Assembly (NCBI RefSeq): GCF_003194625.1
Contig: NZ_QHKX01000001.1
Span: 310,001 to 374,000, forward strand
Source of the DNA: Nocardioides solisilvae
Lineage (GTDB): Bacteria; Actinomycetota; Actinomycetes; Propionibacteriales; Nocardioidaceae
Direction of reading: 5' to 3'
DNA: 64,000 nt
Part shown: piece by piece, positions 25,160-34,511 of the stretch
How positions within the stretch are numbered: position 1 is the stretch's first letter
Layout of the letters: every line of letters begins with the position of its first letter
Position numbers and translations under genes: made by a program
Notes under the pieces: model-generated
What the model was told of the DNA's origin: nothing
Seen by the model: only the letters and a program-made list of their open reading frames with translations
Databases searched by the model: none

Positions 25160-26743
25160 TCAGCAGGTGACGTCGCCGTCGGGGACGACCCCGTCGACCA
25201 GGTAGTCCTCGATGGCGACGTCGATGCACTCGTCGCCCGCGTTGTAGGCGGTGTGGCCGTCGCCGTCGCGGGTCAGCAGGATCCCCGACTCCAGCTGGTC
25301 GGCCAGGGACTCGGCCCACTCGTACGGCGTCGCGGGGTCGCGCGTCGTGCCGGTCACCAGGATCGGCGCGGCGCCCGACCCGTCCACCTCGATCGGCTCC
25401 GACGGCTCGCCGCGGAATCCCTGGCAGCCCACCAGGCCCCAGGCGAAGACCCGCCCGAACGTCGGCGAGGCCTCCTCGAAGGCCTCGAACTCCGCCGGGA
25501 CCTCGGAGGCGGGCGTGAAGGACGGGTCGTCGAGGCAGTTGATCGCGTAGATCGCCTCCGAGGAGTTGTCGCTGTAGCTGCCGTCGGGGCCGCGGGAGGC
25601 GTAGAAGTCCGACAGCTCCAGCAGGGCGGCACCGTTGCCGTCGAGCGCCTGGCGCAGCGCCCGGTCGAGGAGCCGCCAGTAGTCGCGGTTGTAGAGCGGC
25701 GCGACGATCCCGTAGAAGGCGTTGCCGATCCGCAGCTCCCGGTCTCCCGCCGGCAGCGGGTCGGCGTCGACCTCGTCGAGCAGGCGCGTGATCGTGGCCA
25801 GTCCGTCGTCCACCGAGTCGCCCAGGAAGCAGTCGCCCCCGTCGACGCAGTTCTCCACGTAGGCGGTGATCGCGGTCTCGAAACCTCGGGCCTGGCCCAG
25901 GCTCATCCCGCGGCTGTCCAGCTGGAGGTCGACGGCGCCGTCGAGCACGAGGTGGCCGACCCGCTCCGGGAAGAGCTCGGCGTAGGTCGCGCCCAGCTTG
26001 GTGCCGTAGGAGGCGCCGAGGTAGTCCAGCTGCCCCTCGCCCAGGGCGGCGCGGAGCACGTCCATGTCGCGGGCCGCCTCGACGGTGGAGACGTGGTCGA
26101 CCAGGTCGCCGCTGCGCTGCTGGCAGCCCGCGCCGAACCGCTTGCTCCAGCGGACCGCCTCCCGCACCTCGGCGGGGGTGTCGGGCGCGGGGTCGCCGGC
26201 GAGGTACTCGTCGAGCTGCTCGTCGCTCAGGCAGTCGACCGGGTTGCTCCGGCCGGTGCCGCGCGGGTCGAAGCCGATGATGTCGAAGTGGTCGAGCAGC
26301 GGCTCGCGGAAGACGAACGCCGCCTGCGCGGCGTACTCGGTGCCGGGGGCGCCGGGGCCGCCCGGGTTGACCACCAGGGAGCCGACCCGGCGCTCTGGAG
26401 CGTCGGCGAGCACCTTGAGCAACGCGAGGTCGAGCTTCTCGCCGTCGGGCTCGTCGTAGTCCATCGGGACCTTGAGCCAGCCGCACTCGAAGCCGTCGCC
26501 GCAGGACTGCCAGTCGACCTCCTGGGAGTAGTACTGCTCCAGGGCGGGGTCGGGCGGCTCGGTCGCGTCGCCGGCCGGCTCGTCGTCGGAGCGCACCTGA
26601 CGCTCGGGGGTCCGGGTCGTGGTCTCGCCGCCGCGGGCGCCGTCGCCGCCCCCGTCGTCGTCACCGAGGAGCAGGACCGCCCCCGCCACCACCGAGCCGA
26701 GCACCAGCGCGAGCGCCAGGAGCGCTGCCACCACACGGTTCAC
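25160..26743 (-). CDS. Exported alpha/beta hydrolase, tripeptidyl-aminopeptidase-like (TAP family)
   Basis: GTG 26743 overlaps the holB stop (GTGA) and gives 527 aa. A single N-terminal membrane helix (VVAALLALALVLGSVVAGAVLLL) and an acidic linker anchor the enzyme outside the cell. The hydrolase domain has LVVNPGGPGAPG (oxyanion region), FDIIGFDPRGTGRS and the nucleophile motif LGASYG with Ser245. A TAP C-terminal segment contains VTGTTRDPATPYEWA and a catalytic His in GDGHTAYN. Several cysteine pairs suggest disulfides. Family enzymes remove N-terminal tripeptides or act as general proline-type peptidases. The order tmk-holB-TAP is conserved in actinobacteria as I recall it. Confidence 0.88.
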   Translation of the reverse strand: MNRVVAALLALALVLGSVVAGAVLLLGDDDGGGDGARGGETTTRTPERQVRSDDEPAGDATEPPDPALEQYYSQEVDWQSCGDGFECGWLKVPMDYDEPDGEKLDLALLKVLADAPERRVGSLVVNPGGPGAPGTEYAAQAAFVFREPLLDHFDIIGFDPRGTGRSNPVDCLSDEQLDEYLAGDPAPDTPAEVREAVRWSKRFGAGCQQRSGDLVDHVSTVEAARDMDVLRAALGEGQLDYLGASYGTKLGATYAELFPERVGHLVLDGAVDLQLDSRGMSLGQARGFETAITAYVENCVDGGDCFLGDSVDDGLATITRLLDEVDADPLPAGDRELRIGNAFYGIVAPLYNRDYWRLLDRALRQALDGNGAALLELSDFYASRGPDGSYSDNSSEAIYAINCLDDPSFTPASEVPAEFEAFEEASPTFGRVFAWGLVGCQGFRGEPSEPIEVDGSGAAPILVTGTTRDPATPYEWAESLADQLESGILLTRDGDGHTAYNAGDECIDVAIEDYLVDGVVPDGDVTC

Positions 26744-27885
26744 CGTGTCCCACCTTCCAGCCGCAACGCGACCATCATCGACTCGAGCGCCATCACGGGC
26801 GGCACGTTGAACTCCAGCATCTGCTCCCGGGCCGCGAAGATCGCCTCGATCCGGCGCAGGTTGGCCTCGGGGGTCGACCGGCGGGCCAGGGTCGCCACAT
26901 CGGCGCGGATCTCCTCGTTGACCAGCCGGCCCGGGGCGCCCATCTTGAGGGCGATCGCGTCGCGGTAGACCGAGACGAGGTCCATCAGTCCGCGGTCGAC
27001 GACGTCGAGGAGCCGCCGCTTCGACCTCGTCTTCTGGCCCTTCTCGAGGTCGCGCAGGGCGGGGGCGTACTCCTTGGGGCGCTTGCCGCGGCCCTCCACG
27101 CCGTACGCCCGGTCCAGCTCCGCCTTCTCCCGCGCGTCGAGCGCGGTGGTCTGGGCCTCCGCCTCGGCCTTGGCGACGTCGAGGAGGTTGCTCGCGGCGT
27201 TCATGCAGGAGCCCAGCGAGGTGAGCCGCGCGGGCAGCCGGACGACCTCGGCGCGCCGGTTGCGGGTCTCCTCGTCCAGCGCGAGCGCCCGGGCCCGGCC
27301 GATGTGGCCCTGGCTGGCGCGAGCCGCGTGGGCCGCCAGCGGCTCGCCGACCCCCTCGGTGCGGACCAGGAAGTCGGTGACGTCGGCGGCGTGCGGGGTG
27401 GTGAGGGTGACCAGCCGGCAGCGGGAGCGGATCGTGACGAGGACGTCCTCGGCCGACGGGGCGCAGAGCAGCCAGACCGTGCGCGCCGTCGGCTCCTCGA
27501 TGGCCTTGAGCAGCGCGTTGCAGGCCTGGTCGGTGAGCCGGTCGGCGTCCTCCACGATCATCACCTGCCAGCGCGTGCCGTTGGGCGCGAGCGCCGAACG
27601 CCGCACGAGGTCGCGCACCTCGTCGACGCCGATCGAGAGCTTCTCGGTGCGGACCAGGGTGACGTCGGCGTGGGTGCGGCCCAGCGTGGTGCGGCAGGCG
27701 TGGCAGTCGCCGCAGCCCGCCCGGTCGCACTGGAGCGCGGCGGCGAAGGCGAGGGCGGCGTTGGAGCGGCCCGACCCCGGGGGGCCGGTGAAGAGCCACG
27801 CGTGGGTCATCCCGTCGCCACCCGCCGCGCGGCCGAGCGTGCCGACCACGTGGCGCTGGCCGACCAGCGCGTCCCAGACCGTCAC
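26740..27885 (-). CDS. holB: DNA polymerase III delta' subunit
   Basis: GTG 27885 overlaps the tmk stop (GTGA). The 381-aa protein has the clamp-loader AAA+ fold: a zinc module with four cysteines (CDRAGCGDCHACR), a sensor-1-like VEDADRLTDQACNALLKAIEEP, and SRC in IRSRCRLVTL. Its P-loop is GPPGSGRS, with Arg instead of the ATP-binding Lys. Delta' normally does not hydrolyse ATP, so this agrees with its structural role as the stator of the clamp loader. The C-terminal third is helical. The tmk-holB pair is a common bacterial arrangement. Confidence 0.92.
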   Translation of the reverse strand: MTVWDALVGQRHVVGTLGRAAGGDGMTHAWLFTGPPGSGRSNAALAFAAALQCDRAGCGDCHACRTTLGRTHADVTLVRTEKLSIGVDEVRDLVRRSALAPNGTRWQVMIVEDADRLTDQACNALLKAIEEPTARTVWLLCAPSAEDVLVTIRSRCRLVTLTTPHAADVTDFLVRTEGVGEPLAAHAARASQGHIGRARALALDEETRNRRAEVVRLPARLTSLGSCMNAASNLLDVAKAEAEAQTTALDAREKAELDRAYGVEGRGKRPKEYAPALRDLEKGQKTRSKRRLLDVVDRGLMDLVSVYRDAIALKMGAPGRLVNEEIRADVATLARRSTPEANLRRIEAIFAAREQMLEFNVPPVMALESMMVALRLEGGTR

Positions 27886-28538
27886 GTCGCGGACTCCCGC
27901 GCCAGCAGCGGGGCGACCCGCTGGCGGACGGCGGCCGAGATCTCCTCGACCGGGGCGCGGGCGTCGAGCACGAGGTAGCGCTCCGGGTCCGCGGCGGCCA
28001 TCTCGAGGAACGCCGAACGGACCCGCTGATGGAACTCCAGCGACTCCCCCTCGATCCGGTCCCGCCCCGTGAACCGCTCCAGGCCGGCGGCCGGCTCGAG
28101 GTCGAGGACGACGGTCAGGTGGGGCCGCAGCCCGCCGGTCGCCCAGCGCATCACCGGCTCCACCTCGGCGACCGGCAGCGCCCGGCCGGCGCCCTGGTAG
28201 GCCAGCGCGGAGTCGACGTACCGGTCGGTGACGACCACCTCGCCGCGGGCAAGGGCCGGCAGCACCACGGTGTCGACGTGCTCGGCCTTGTCGGCGGCGT
28301 AGAGCAGCGCCTCGGTGCGGTCGGACAGGTCGCCCGTGGCGGGGTCGAGCACGATCCGGCGCAGCCGCTGGCCGACCGCGGTGTCGCCCGGCTCGAAGGT
28401 CAGCACGACCGTGTGGCCCTCGGCCTCCAGCCACTCCCTGAGCGCCCGGGACTGGGTCGACTTGCCCGACCCTTCACCGCCCTCGAAGCAGACGAAGACG
28501 CCGCGCTCGGCGACGACGGGTGGGACAGGCACGATCAC
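27882..28538 (-). CDS. tmk: Thymidylate kinase
   Basis: This 218-aa protein has a P-loop FEGGEGSGKST, the substrate motif VTDRYVDSALAYQG, and the LID region GRDRIEGESLEFHQRV. It phosphorylates dTMP to dTDP with ATP in the cytoplasm for DNA synthesis. GTG 28538 is used as start; the first 12 residues (MIVPVPPVVAER) precede the P-loop strand. It is translationally coupled to holB by a 4-bp overlap. Confidence 0.93.
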   Translation of the reverse strand: MIVPVPPVVAERGVFVCFEGGEGSGKSTQSRALREWLEAEGHTVVLTFEPGDTAVGQRLRRIVLDPATGDLSDRTEALLYAADKAEHVDTVVLPALARGEVVVTDRYVDSALAYQGAGRALPVAEVEPVMRWATGGLRPHLTVVLDLEPAAGLERFTGRDRIEGESLEFHQRVRSAFLEMAAADPERYLVLDARAPVEEISAAVRQRVAPLLARESAT

Positions 28539-28592
28539 GCGTCACACCCTACGGGTGGGCGCCGACGCCCCCGCCCGGGCGCTCACCGCGCC

Positions 28593-29810
28593 TCAGCACG
28601 GTCGGGGCTTCTTCCAGTCCAGGCCGCAGCGGTCGCGGCCGCCGCCGCCCGCGACCCGCACCACGGCGGCGCCCCTCAGCTCCTCCCGGAAGACCTCCTT
28701 GCGCGGGCCGCCGCGGAAGGCGACCCGCCCCCGGCGCACGGTGCCCGAGACCGCGAGCTCCTCGGTGCCGCGCAGCGACGCCCAGCGGCGGCCCGCCACC
28801 CGGACCGCGCGACGGGGGACGTCGAGCCGCAGGTCGAGCGGACCGCCCGGCCGGCCGAAGGCCACCCGGAGCTCCAGCCCGTCCCAGCCGGGGCCGCCGA
28901 CGAAGGCGCGACGCCCGGTCGTCAGCTCCGAGCGTCGCAGGGTCACGTGCACGTCGTCGTCGCCCGCCCCGCCGCGGGCCTCGCCGCCGTCCGACAGGAA
29001 GAAGTCGTCGTTCCGGGCGCCGCCGCGCAGCTCGTCGCCGTCGCCGCCGTACAGGAGGTCCGCGCCCTCGCCGCCCGACACCGCGTCCGGGGCGTGGACC
29101 CGGCTGCGCCGGTGGTGGAGGTTGGTGACGGCGTCCCCGTCGAGCTCGTCGTTGCCCGGACCGCCGTCGATCACGTCGGAGCCGCCGCCGCCGTGGATCG
29201 TGTCGTCGGCCGCACCGCCGACCAGGACGTCGTCGTACGGCGAGCCGACGATGCCGGCGAACGTGTCCGGCACCGACGCGGCGAAGGTGTCGGTCCCGTG
29301 CCCGGTGGCCACCCCCGCGCCGAGGTCGACGCGGACCGGGCCCGGGGCGTCGGCGTAGGAGACCTTGTCGCCGTAGACGCCGTCGGCGAAGTAGATGTCG
29401 TCGGGCCCCAGGTGGGGGCCGAGATCGACGAAGTCGTCACCCGGGCCGGGCTGCACCACGTCGCCCCAGTAGTCGTCGTCGGCCACGTAGGTGTCGCCAC
29501 CCCCGAAGAGACGGTCGTCGCCGGGCCCGCCGACGATCGTGTCGGCGCTGTCGAGCCCGCAGATCGTGTCGTCCCCCTCGCCGCCGTCGATGTTGTCGAA
29601 CCCGTCGCTGCCGACGATCACGTCGTCGCCGGGCGTGCCGTGCACCCACTCCCCGTGGGGGGTCGCGGGGTCGGCGACGATCGTCGCCACCTTGCCGTCG
29701 CAGGTGGGGACCTCCGCCTGTCCGGCGGCAGCACCCGTGAGCGGCAGGGCCGCGACCAGCAGGCCGGTCAGGGTCGCGAGGGCGGCGGCGGTGGGGGGTG
29801 TCGTGCGCAT
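28593..29810 (-). CDS. Secreted calcium-binding protein with RTX-like repeats
   Basis: ATG 29810 begins a 405-aa protein with a signal peptide (ATLTGLLVAALPLTGAAAG, cut near residue 30). Irregular hemolysin-type nonapeptide repeats follow, for example GTPGDDVIVG, GGEGDDTICG, GGPGDDRLFGG, GGPGNDELDG and GGAGDDDVHV. These glycine/aspartate repeats fold into a calcium-binding beta-roll outside the cell. The last 130 residues lack repeats and have a basic beta-rich character, ending in a Cys pair (CGLDWKKPRPC). No enzymatic domain is visible, so a structural or adhesive role is likely. Its start faces the methyltransferase gene across 112 bp. Confidence 0.85.
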   Translation of the reverse strand: MRTTPPTAAALATLTGLLVAALPLTGAAAGQAEVPTCDGKVATIVADPATPHGEWVHGTPGDDVIVGSDGFDNIDGGEGDDTICGLDSADTIVGGPGDDRLFGGGDTYVADDDYWGDVVQPGPGDDFVDLGPHLGPDDIYFADGVYGDKVSYADAPGPVRVDLGAGVATGHGTDTFAASVPDTFAGIVGSPYDDVLVGGAADDTIHGGGGSDVIDGGPGNDELDGDAVTNLHHRRSRVHAPDAVSGGEGADLLYGGDGDELRGGARNDDFFLSDGGEARGGAGDDDVHVTLRRSELTTGRRAFVGGPGWDGLELRVAFGRPGGPLDLRLDVPRRAVRVAGRRWASLRGTEELAVSGTVRRGRVAFRGGPRKEVFREELRGAAVVRVAGGGGRDRCGLDWKKPRPC

Positions 29811-29910
29811 GCGGGACTCCTGGGTTCCTCGGTGTCGGCTTTCGCGGAGGGAGACGCACCGGGCGCCGGGAAAGTTGTCGTGCACCGTTCCCATCCCCCG
29901 GGCCGGAGGC

Positions 29911-29923
29911 TAGCGTGCCGGGA
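29911..29923 (+). promoter_or_regulatory. TAGCGT box 6 nt before ATG 29923, probable leaderless start
   Basis: TAGCGT at 29911-29916 is separated by six bases from the ATG. No purine-rich ribosome site at a usable distance precedes the start codon, which supports a leaderless transcript. Confidence 0.45.
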
Positions 29924-30546
29924 TGGGGTGGTGGACGGACCACGTCGTGCCGAGGCTGACCGACTCCGCGCTCTCGAACGCCGAGGTCGCGGCGCTGCGG
30001 GCCCGCGCCTGCGCGCCGCTGGCCGGTCGGGTGCTCGAGATCGGCTTCGGCTCCGGGCTCAACCTCCCGCACCTGCCGGGTGACGTGGAGGCCGTCGACG
30101 CGGTCGAGCCCTCCGACGTCGGGTGGGCCCGCTCCGCGGGGCGCCGGGGCGCGGCGGCCGTGCCGGTGGCCCGCGTGGGGCTCGACGGCCAGGCGCTCGC
30201 GGCCCCCGACGCGACGTACGACGCCGCGCTCGTCACCTTCTCGCTCTGCACCGTCCCGGACCCCGCGCGGGCCCTCGCCGAGGCCCACCGGGTGCTGCGA
30301 CCGGGCGGCGTCCTGGCCTTCCTCGAGCACGGGCTCTCCCCCGACCCGGTCGTGGCGCGCCGGCAGCGCCGGCTGGAGCCCGTGCAGCGGCGGGTCTTCG
30401 GCGGCTGCCACCTGACCCGCGACGTCCCGGCGCTCGTCGCGGACGCCGGCCTCACGCTCGGACCGGTCGAGACCGGCCACCTCGTGCCCGGGCCCCGGGC
30501 GATGCGACCGTGGACCTACGGCTTCCTGGGCACCGCGCGGCGGTGA
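29923..30546 (+). CDS. Class I SAM-dependent methyltransferase
   Basis: This 207-aa protein has the Rossmann methyltransferase motifs: LEIGFGSGLNLP (motif I), VDAVEPSD (motif II, acidic residue at strand 2), DAALVTFSLCTVPD (motif IV) and VLRPGGVLAFLEHG. It belongs to the Methyltransf_11/UbiE-like group, and the C-terminal part (FGGCHLTRD, AGLTLGPVETGHLV) is typical of phospholipid or small-molecule methyltransferases. The substrate is unknown. It stands between two divergent or independent exported-protein genes. Confidence 0.88.
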   Translation: MGWWTDHVVPRLTDSALSNAEVAALRARACAPLAGRVLEIGFGSGLNLPHLPGDVEAVDAVEPSDVGWARSAGRRGAAAVPVARVGLDGQALAAPDATYDAALVTFSLCTVPDPARALAEAHRVLRPGGVLAFLEHGLSPDPVVARRQRRLEPVQRRVFGGCHLTRDVPALVADAGLTLGPVETGHLVPGPRAMRPWTYGFLGTARR

Positions 30547-30599
30547 GGCCGACCGGGCCCGGTCGGGAGCCGGCCGGGCTCCCGGTACGTCCCACCTGC

Positions 30600-31040
30600 A
30601 TGAGCTCTCGTCGTGCCGCCCTGCTCCCGCTGCTCCCCCTGCTGCTCGCTGCCGCGCTCGCGGGTTGCGGGGAGGAGGAGCCGGGGGACGCGCCCGACGT
30701 CGGGCGGGAGACCACGAGCGTCTCGCCCACCCCCACCCCCACCCCCAGCCCCAGCCCGAGCTCCAGCCCCGGCGACACGACCGGCACGCCGCCGACCGAG
30801 GCGCTCCAGCGGATCCGCGTCGTGGGCGAGGTGGTGGAGGTCGACCCCGACCGGGGGTGCGCGGTGGTCCGGGACGACAACGAGATCCCCTGGACCCTCG
30901 TCGGCGAGGGCGTCACGGAGCTCGCGCCCGGCGACCGGGTCACGGCGGTCGGCGCCCCCCACCTCGCCGTCCCCGCGCCGTCGCAGCGCTGCGGCGACGG
31001 GTCGGTGGTCGCGGTGAGCCGGCTGGACGTCACGAGCTGA
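30600..31040 (+). CDS. Lipoprotein with OB-like C-terminal domain, unknown function
   Basis: ATG 30600 gives 146 aa. A lipobox (LAAALAGCG) follows a hydrophobic signal, and a Ser/Thr/Pro linker spans residues about 40-60. A 75-residue domain follows, with a pattern (RIRVVGEVVEVDPDRGCAVVRDDNEIPWTLVG ... LAPGDRVTAVGAP) that looks like a small beta-barrel of OB type. It would sit on the outer membrane face. No ribosome site is obvious. The function is unknown. Confidence 0.65.
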   Translation: MSSRRAALLPLLPLLLAAALAGCGEEEPGDAPDVGRETTSVSPTPTPTPSPSPSSSPGDTTGTPPTEALQRIRVVGEVVEVDPDRGCAVVRDDNEIPWTLVGEGVTELAPGDRVTAVGAPHLAVPAPSQRCGDGSVVAVSRLDVTS

Positions 31041-31055
31041 CGGCACGGGACGCGA

Positions 31056-31086
31056 CGAGGGCCGGGAGCGTCGCTCCCGGCCCTCG
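31056..31086. terminator. Bidirectional terminator, 14-bp perfect stem
   Basis: The arms CGAGGGCCGGGAGC (31056-31069) and its exact complement (31073-31086) enclose a 3-nt loop. It lies between the convergent lipoprotein and metalloprotease genes and can serve both. Confidence 0.75.
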
Positions 31087-31111
31087 CCGTCGTGCTGTGC
31101 GTCGTCCCCGG

Positions 31112-33538
31112 TCAGCGGACCCGGATCTTCATCGACGTGCCGCTCTGCTGCAGCACCTCGATCTTGACGCCGACCCCGGCAACCTTCACCCCGACGCGGG
31201 GCAGTCCGCCGTCCACGTAGGGCTGGAAGTAGCGGTTGGGGTCGCTGTCGTCGAAGACCGGCTGGGCCGCCTCGCCCCGCACGAGGCTCTTGCGGCCACC
31301 GGCGGTGAGGGTGAAGGAGTCGGAGCGCTCGAGCCCGAAGGGGGCGTCGTACGTCTGGATCCGGCCACGCCACGGCTGGCCCTGCAGGTTGAAGTCGACG
31401 TTCGGGTTGGCGTCGACCGGGAGCACCAGGCCCTCACCGGGGTGCTGGCTGGTGTTGTTGTCGCCGTACGAGGCGTCCCAGTAGTTGACCAGGAGGCCGT
31501 TCTGGTACGGGAACTTCTCCACGAAGTTCGGCCGGTCCGGGAAGCTGAAGTTGTACGGCCCGGTCTGGAGGTACTTGTCGTAGGAGACGTAGGCCCGGTT
31601 GCTCGCGAGGTAGAACCGGTCGGTGTACGCCGTGATCGACGCGGCGACCGAGGAGAAGCCGTCCAGCGTCCAGCCGTTCGGCGAGGTCTCGGCCCCGTCG
31701 GCGAGGACGACCTCGCCACCCGCGGTGACCAAGATGTCGTCCACGAAGAGCCCGGTCCACTCGAGGTCGGGGTCCTGGCCCTGCACGGCGCCGTCGGTCT
31801 GGTAGCGGGCCCGGAAGCCGATGGTCTGGCCGGCGTACTCCGAGAGGTCGTAGGTCACCTGCTGGTAGCCCTCGCTGACCCCGTCGATGGCGACGTCGTC
31901 CTCGTCGAGCTCGGCGTCGGTGTCGAACGGCGTCGGGAGGGCCGTCCAGGTCCCGCTGCCGGCGGGCGCCTCGACCTCGAACCAGGCGAAGTCGTAGTCC
32001 TCCTCGATGTTGTAGGCCGTCTTCAGCGACAGCTCGGCACCGCCCGCGGGGACCGCGAGGTCGGCCCGCGCCATGGAGGACTCGTAGTTGTTGCCCTCAC
32101 CGCTCCACCACTGCTTGCTCCCCTCGGCGGGGGTGGGCAGCGTGGTGACGTTCTCCTTGTCGGGGAGCACGACCGCGACGCCCTGGGCCTTGTCGGAGTT
32201 GTACTCGTGGGGGCCGAGGTCGATGGTGCGGTCCTGGCCCGCGACCACCGTCTCGTAGTCGAGCCAGCCCAGCTGCAGCTTGTCCCAGACGCCCAGGTCG
32301 GCGGCACGGGTGCCGATGCCCTGGTCGCCCTTGGCCGAGACCCGACTCTGCGCCATGAGGGTCCACCAGCTCACCGGGTTGTCGCCCGAGGCGGCGGTGT
32401 CGTAGTGGTCGGGCAGGCCGAGGTCGTGGCCGTACTCGTGGGCGACGACGGAGAGCCCGCCGTTCTCCGGCTGGATGGTGTAGTCGGCCACCCAGACGCC
32501 GGTGGTGCCGATCTGCGCGCCGCCGTCGAGGTTGCCCTCGGGACCGGCGGTGCCGTCGAGGTTCTGGAACGCCTTCCAGCGGTGGCTCCAGATGGCGTCC
32601 TCGCCGTAGATCGGGTCGCCGTCGGCCTCGTCGCCGCCGGCGTGGATGATCTGGAAGCGGTCGATGTAGCCGTCGGGCTCGTCGAAGTTGCCGTCGCCGT
32701 CGAAGTCGTAGCGGTCGCGGATGTCGTAGCGCGACACGACGCGGGCGATCTGGGCGTCGGTCTTGCCGGCCGCCTTCTGGTCGGCGACCCACTGCGTCAT
32801 CGCGTCGGAGATCAGGGCCCAGTTGTTGCTGCAGACCTGCGAGCCGCACGGGTAGCCGCCGCTGCGGCCGTAGCGGGCCTGGTTGAACGGCACGCTCGTG
32901 ATGTCGGTGACCATGCCCTCGACGCTGTAGCGGCCCGAGGACTGGCGCTCGTAGTAGGTCTTGAGCGACTCGACGCCCTCGCCCTCACCGAAGTAGAGGT
33001 CCTTGTAGTACTTCTTCGTGTACTTCTTGCGCCACTGGGTGGAGTTGTCGTCGCGGCCGGGCTCCGGGATCTCGTTGAACCGGGGGCCGTCGAAGCGAGC
33101 GGGGCCGGGGGTGGCCTCGTTGGTGTCCTGGTCGGGGAAGCTCGGGTGACGCTGGTCGCCGAACTCCACGAGCAGCACGAACACCTTGTCGGTGCGCTCG
33201 TTGGAGAGCTCGACGTACTGGTCCTGGACGGGGGCCGCCGCGGCGCTGCGCGGGTTGGCCCGCTCGGTCGCGACCTCGCGGCCCATCTTGAGGACCTGGT
33301 TGCCGTTGACGGTCCGCGGCTTCCGCTCGCCGCTGAGCACGTCGGCCCACGCCTGCTGGCGCAGCGCCTCCTGCTTCTCGGCGTCCTCGTTGGGGAGGAC
33401 GTGGGAGGGGAGGGAGGTGGCCCGGGGTTCGCCCGTGCTGCCGGAGGGGTCGGCCGGCGGTGCGGCCGTCGCGGGCAGGGCCAGGAGGCCGCCACCCGCC
33501 ATCAGCGCCAGGCAGAGCCCGGCAGTCGTGGTTCGCAC
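31112..33538 (-). CDS. Secreted M6-family metalloprotease, immune inhibitor A type
   Basis: The 808-aa protein starts at GTG 33538 after AAAGGAA. It has a signal peptide (LCLALMAGGGLLALPATAAP), a propeptide of about 100 residues, and the InhA catalytic domain with FVLLVEFGDQRHPSF and the zinc motif HEYGHDLGLPDHYD (His367-Glu-x-x-His371). A long C-terminal region with beta-sandwich MAM/VEG-like character contains FVDDILVTAGG and YVSYDKYLQTGPYN. Family proteases (Bacillus InhA) degrade host or environmental proteins and need zinc and calcium. Here it is one of several exported proteins inserted between tmk and topA. Length fits the family. Confidence 0.92.
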   Translation of the reverse strand: MRTTTAGLCLALMAGGGLLALPATAAPPADPSGSTGEPRATSLPSHVLPNEDAEKQEALRQQAWADVLSGERKPRTVNGNQVLKMGREVATERANPRSAAAAPVQDQYVELSNERTDKVFVLLVEFGDQRHPSFPDQDTNEATPGPARFDGPRFNEIPEPGRDDNSTQWRKKYTKKYYKDLYFGEGEGVESLKTYYERQSSGRYSVEGMVTDITSVPFNQARYGRSGGYPCGSQVCSNNWALISDAMTQWVADQKAAGKTDAQIARVVSRYDIRDRYDFDGDGNFDEPDGYIDRFQIIHAGGDEADGDPIYGEDAIWSHRWKAFQNLDGTAGPEGNLDGGAQIGTTGVWVADYTIQPENGGLSVVAHEYGHDLGLPDHYDTAASGDNPVSWWTLMAQSRVSAKGDQGIGTRAADLGVWDKLQLGWLDYETVVAGQDRTIDLGPHEYNSDKAQGVAVVLPDKENVTTLPTPAEGSKQWWSGEGNNYESSMARADLAVPAGGAELSLKTAYNIEEDYDFAWFEVEAPAGSGTWTALPTPFDTDAELDEDDVAIDGVSEGYQQVTYDLSEYAGQTIGFRARYQTDGAVQGQDPDLEWTGLFVDDILVTAGGEVVLADGAETSPNGWTLDGFSSVAASITAYTDRFYLASNRAYVSYDKYLQTGPYNFSFPDRPNFVEKFPYQNGLLVNYWDASYGDNNTSQHPGEGLVLPVDANPNVDFNLQGQPWRGRIQTYDAPFGLERSDSFTLTAGGRKSLVRGEAAQPVFDDSDPNRYFQPYVDGGLPRVGVKVAGVGVKIEVLQQSGTSMKIRVR

Positions 33539-33696
33539 GATCGTTCCTTTCCCGAGAGGCAGGGCGACCGGACCCCTGCGATACCGGCGCTCCCCTGCGT
33601 CGAGAGGACACTAAGCCGGGGATCCGACATCCCGGAAGGCCTCCGCACGTGCGACTTTGTGCAGGAGAAGTTCTGCAGAAAGTGAGCGGACGCCGC

Positions 33697-34365
33697 TCAG
33701 GATCCCGTCTCGAGCCGCTGCCGGGCCGGCGTCTCGACCGGCTGCGTGCGGCGGGCGGCCGCGATCCCGGCCTCGAGAAGGCCCCGCAGACGGGGGTCGC
33801 TGTCGGGGTGGGCGGCCCGGATCCCGCGGACGGCGGCGCGCACGACCGTCGGCGCGACGCGCCGGTGGAAGGCCTTCCCGGAGACCGGGCGCCCGGCGCT
33901 GAACCGCCTCGCCCAGGCGGCCTCGCCGGGGAACCGCTCCAGCACCGCCTCGACGTCGGCACGGGTGGTGCCGCGCCCCGGCGCGGGGTCGCCGAGGTCG
34001 TCGAGGACCCGCTGGACCGAGAGCAGTCCGGCCGCCAGCGCGCGCTGCGCCGAGCGCGGCGACCGGGGCAGGGCGTACGCCGCGACCGCGGCGGCGATCT
34101 CCACCTCGGTGCGCAGCCCGCTCCCGCGCAGCCCGACCACCGACGGCACCAGCACGACCAGGTCGGAGCGGTCGGCGTCGCTGGTGTTGTCGTTGACCAG
34201 GCGCGCCAGCTCGGCCAGGAGCGGGTCGGTGCACTGGGGGTGGTCGCTCCACCGCTCGCCCGCGAGGTAGGACGCCATCTCCATGAAGCAGGCGCCCGAG
34301 CGCGGTGTCCGGTGCCGGCCGCGGGAGAGGACCGGGAAGCTGTCGGGGACCTGGCTGCTGCTCAT
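33697..34365 (-). CDS. Hypothetical protein, 222 aa
   Basis: ATG 34365 is chosen because GGAGGAGG lies upstream. The soluble protein begins with a segment GACFMEMASYLAGERWSDHPQCTDPLLAELARLVND, which has two cysteines and a WSDHP motif. Helical parts then end in an Ala/Arg-rich region. The first half (MEMASYLAGERWSDHPxCTxPLLAELARxxND) recurs in actinobacterial proteins that I cannot assign a function. It is divergent from the phosphoesterase gene and may share its control region (34366-34511). Confidence 0.6.
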   Translation of the reverse strand: MSSSQVPDSFPVLSRGRHRTPRSGACFMEMASYLAGERWSDHPQCTDPLLAELARLVNDNTSDADRSDLVVLVPSVVGLRGSGLRTEVEIAAAVAAYALPRSPRSAQRALAAGLLSVQRVLDDLGDPAPGRGTTRADVEAVLERFPGEAAWARRFSAGRPVSGKAFHRRVAPTVVRAAVRGIRAAHPDSDPRLRGLLEAGIAAARRTQPVETPARQRLETGS

Positions 34366-34511
34366 GGCATTCCTCCTCCCCCCAATGTGCGCCCGACCCG
34401 CGCCCCGGGGCAAGGGGTCGGCGGCCGAGATCTGCGCCGGGGTGTCGACGGAGTGCGCTTGACTGTGCGCCGACGCGGGTCACGAGCGTCTCGGGGGAAG
34501 CAGGGGGAGTC

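Noticed and set aside
30665..33685. 1006-codon open frame on the + strand
   Set aside because: Antisense to the immune-inhibitor-A protease; Val/Gly/Arg/Asp-rich with no domain. The protease on the minus strand has a complete zinc motif.
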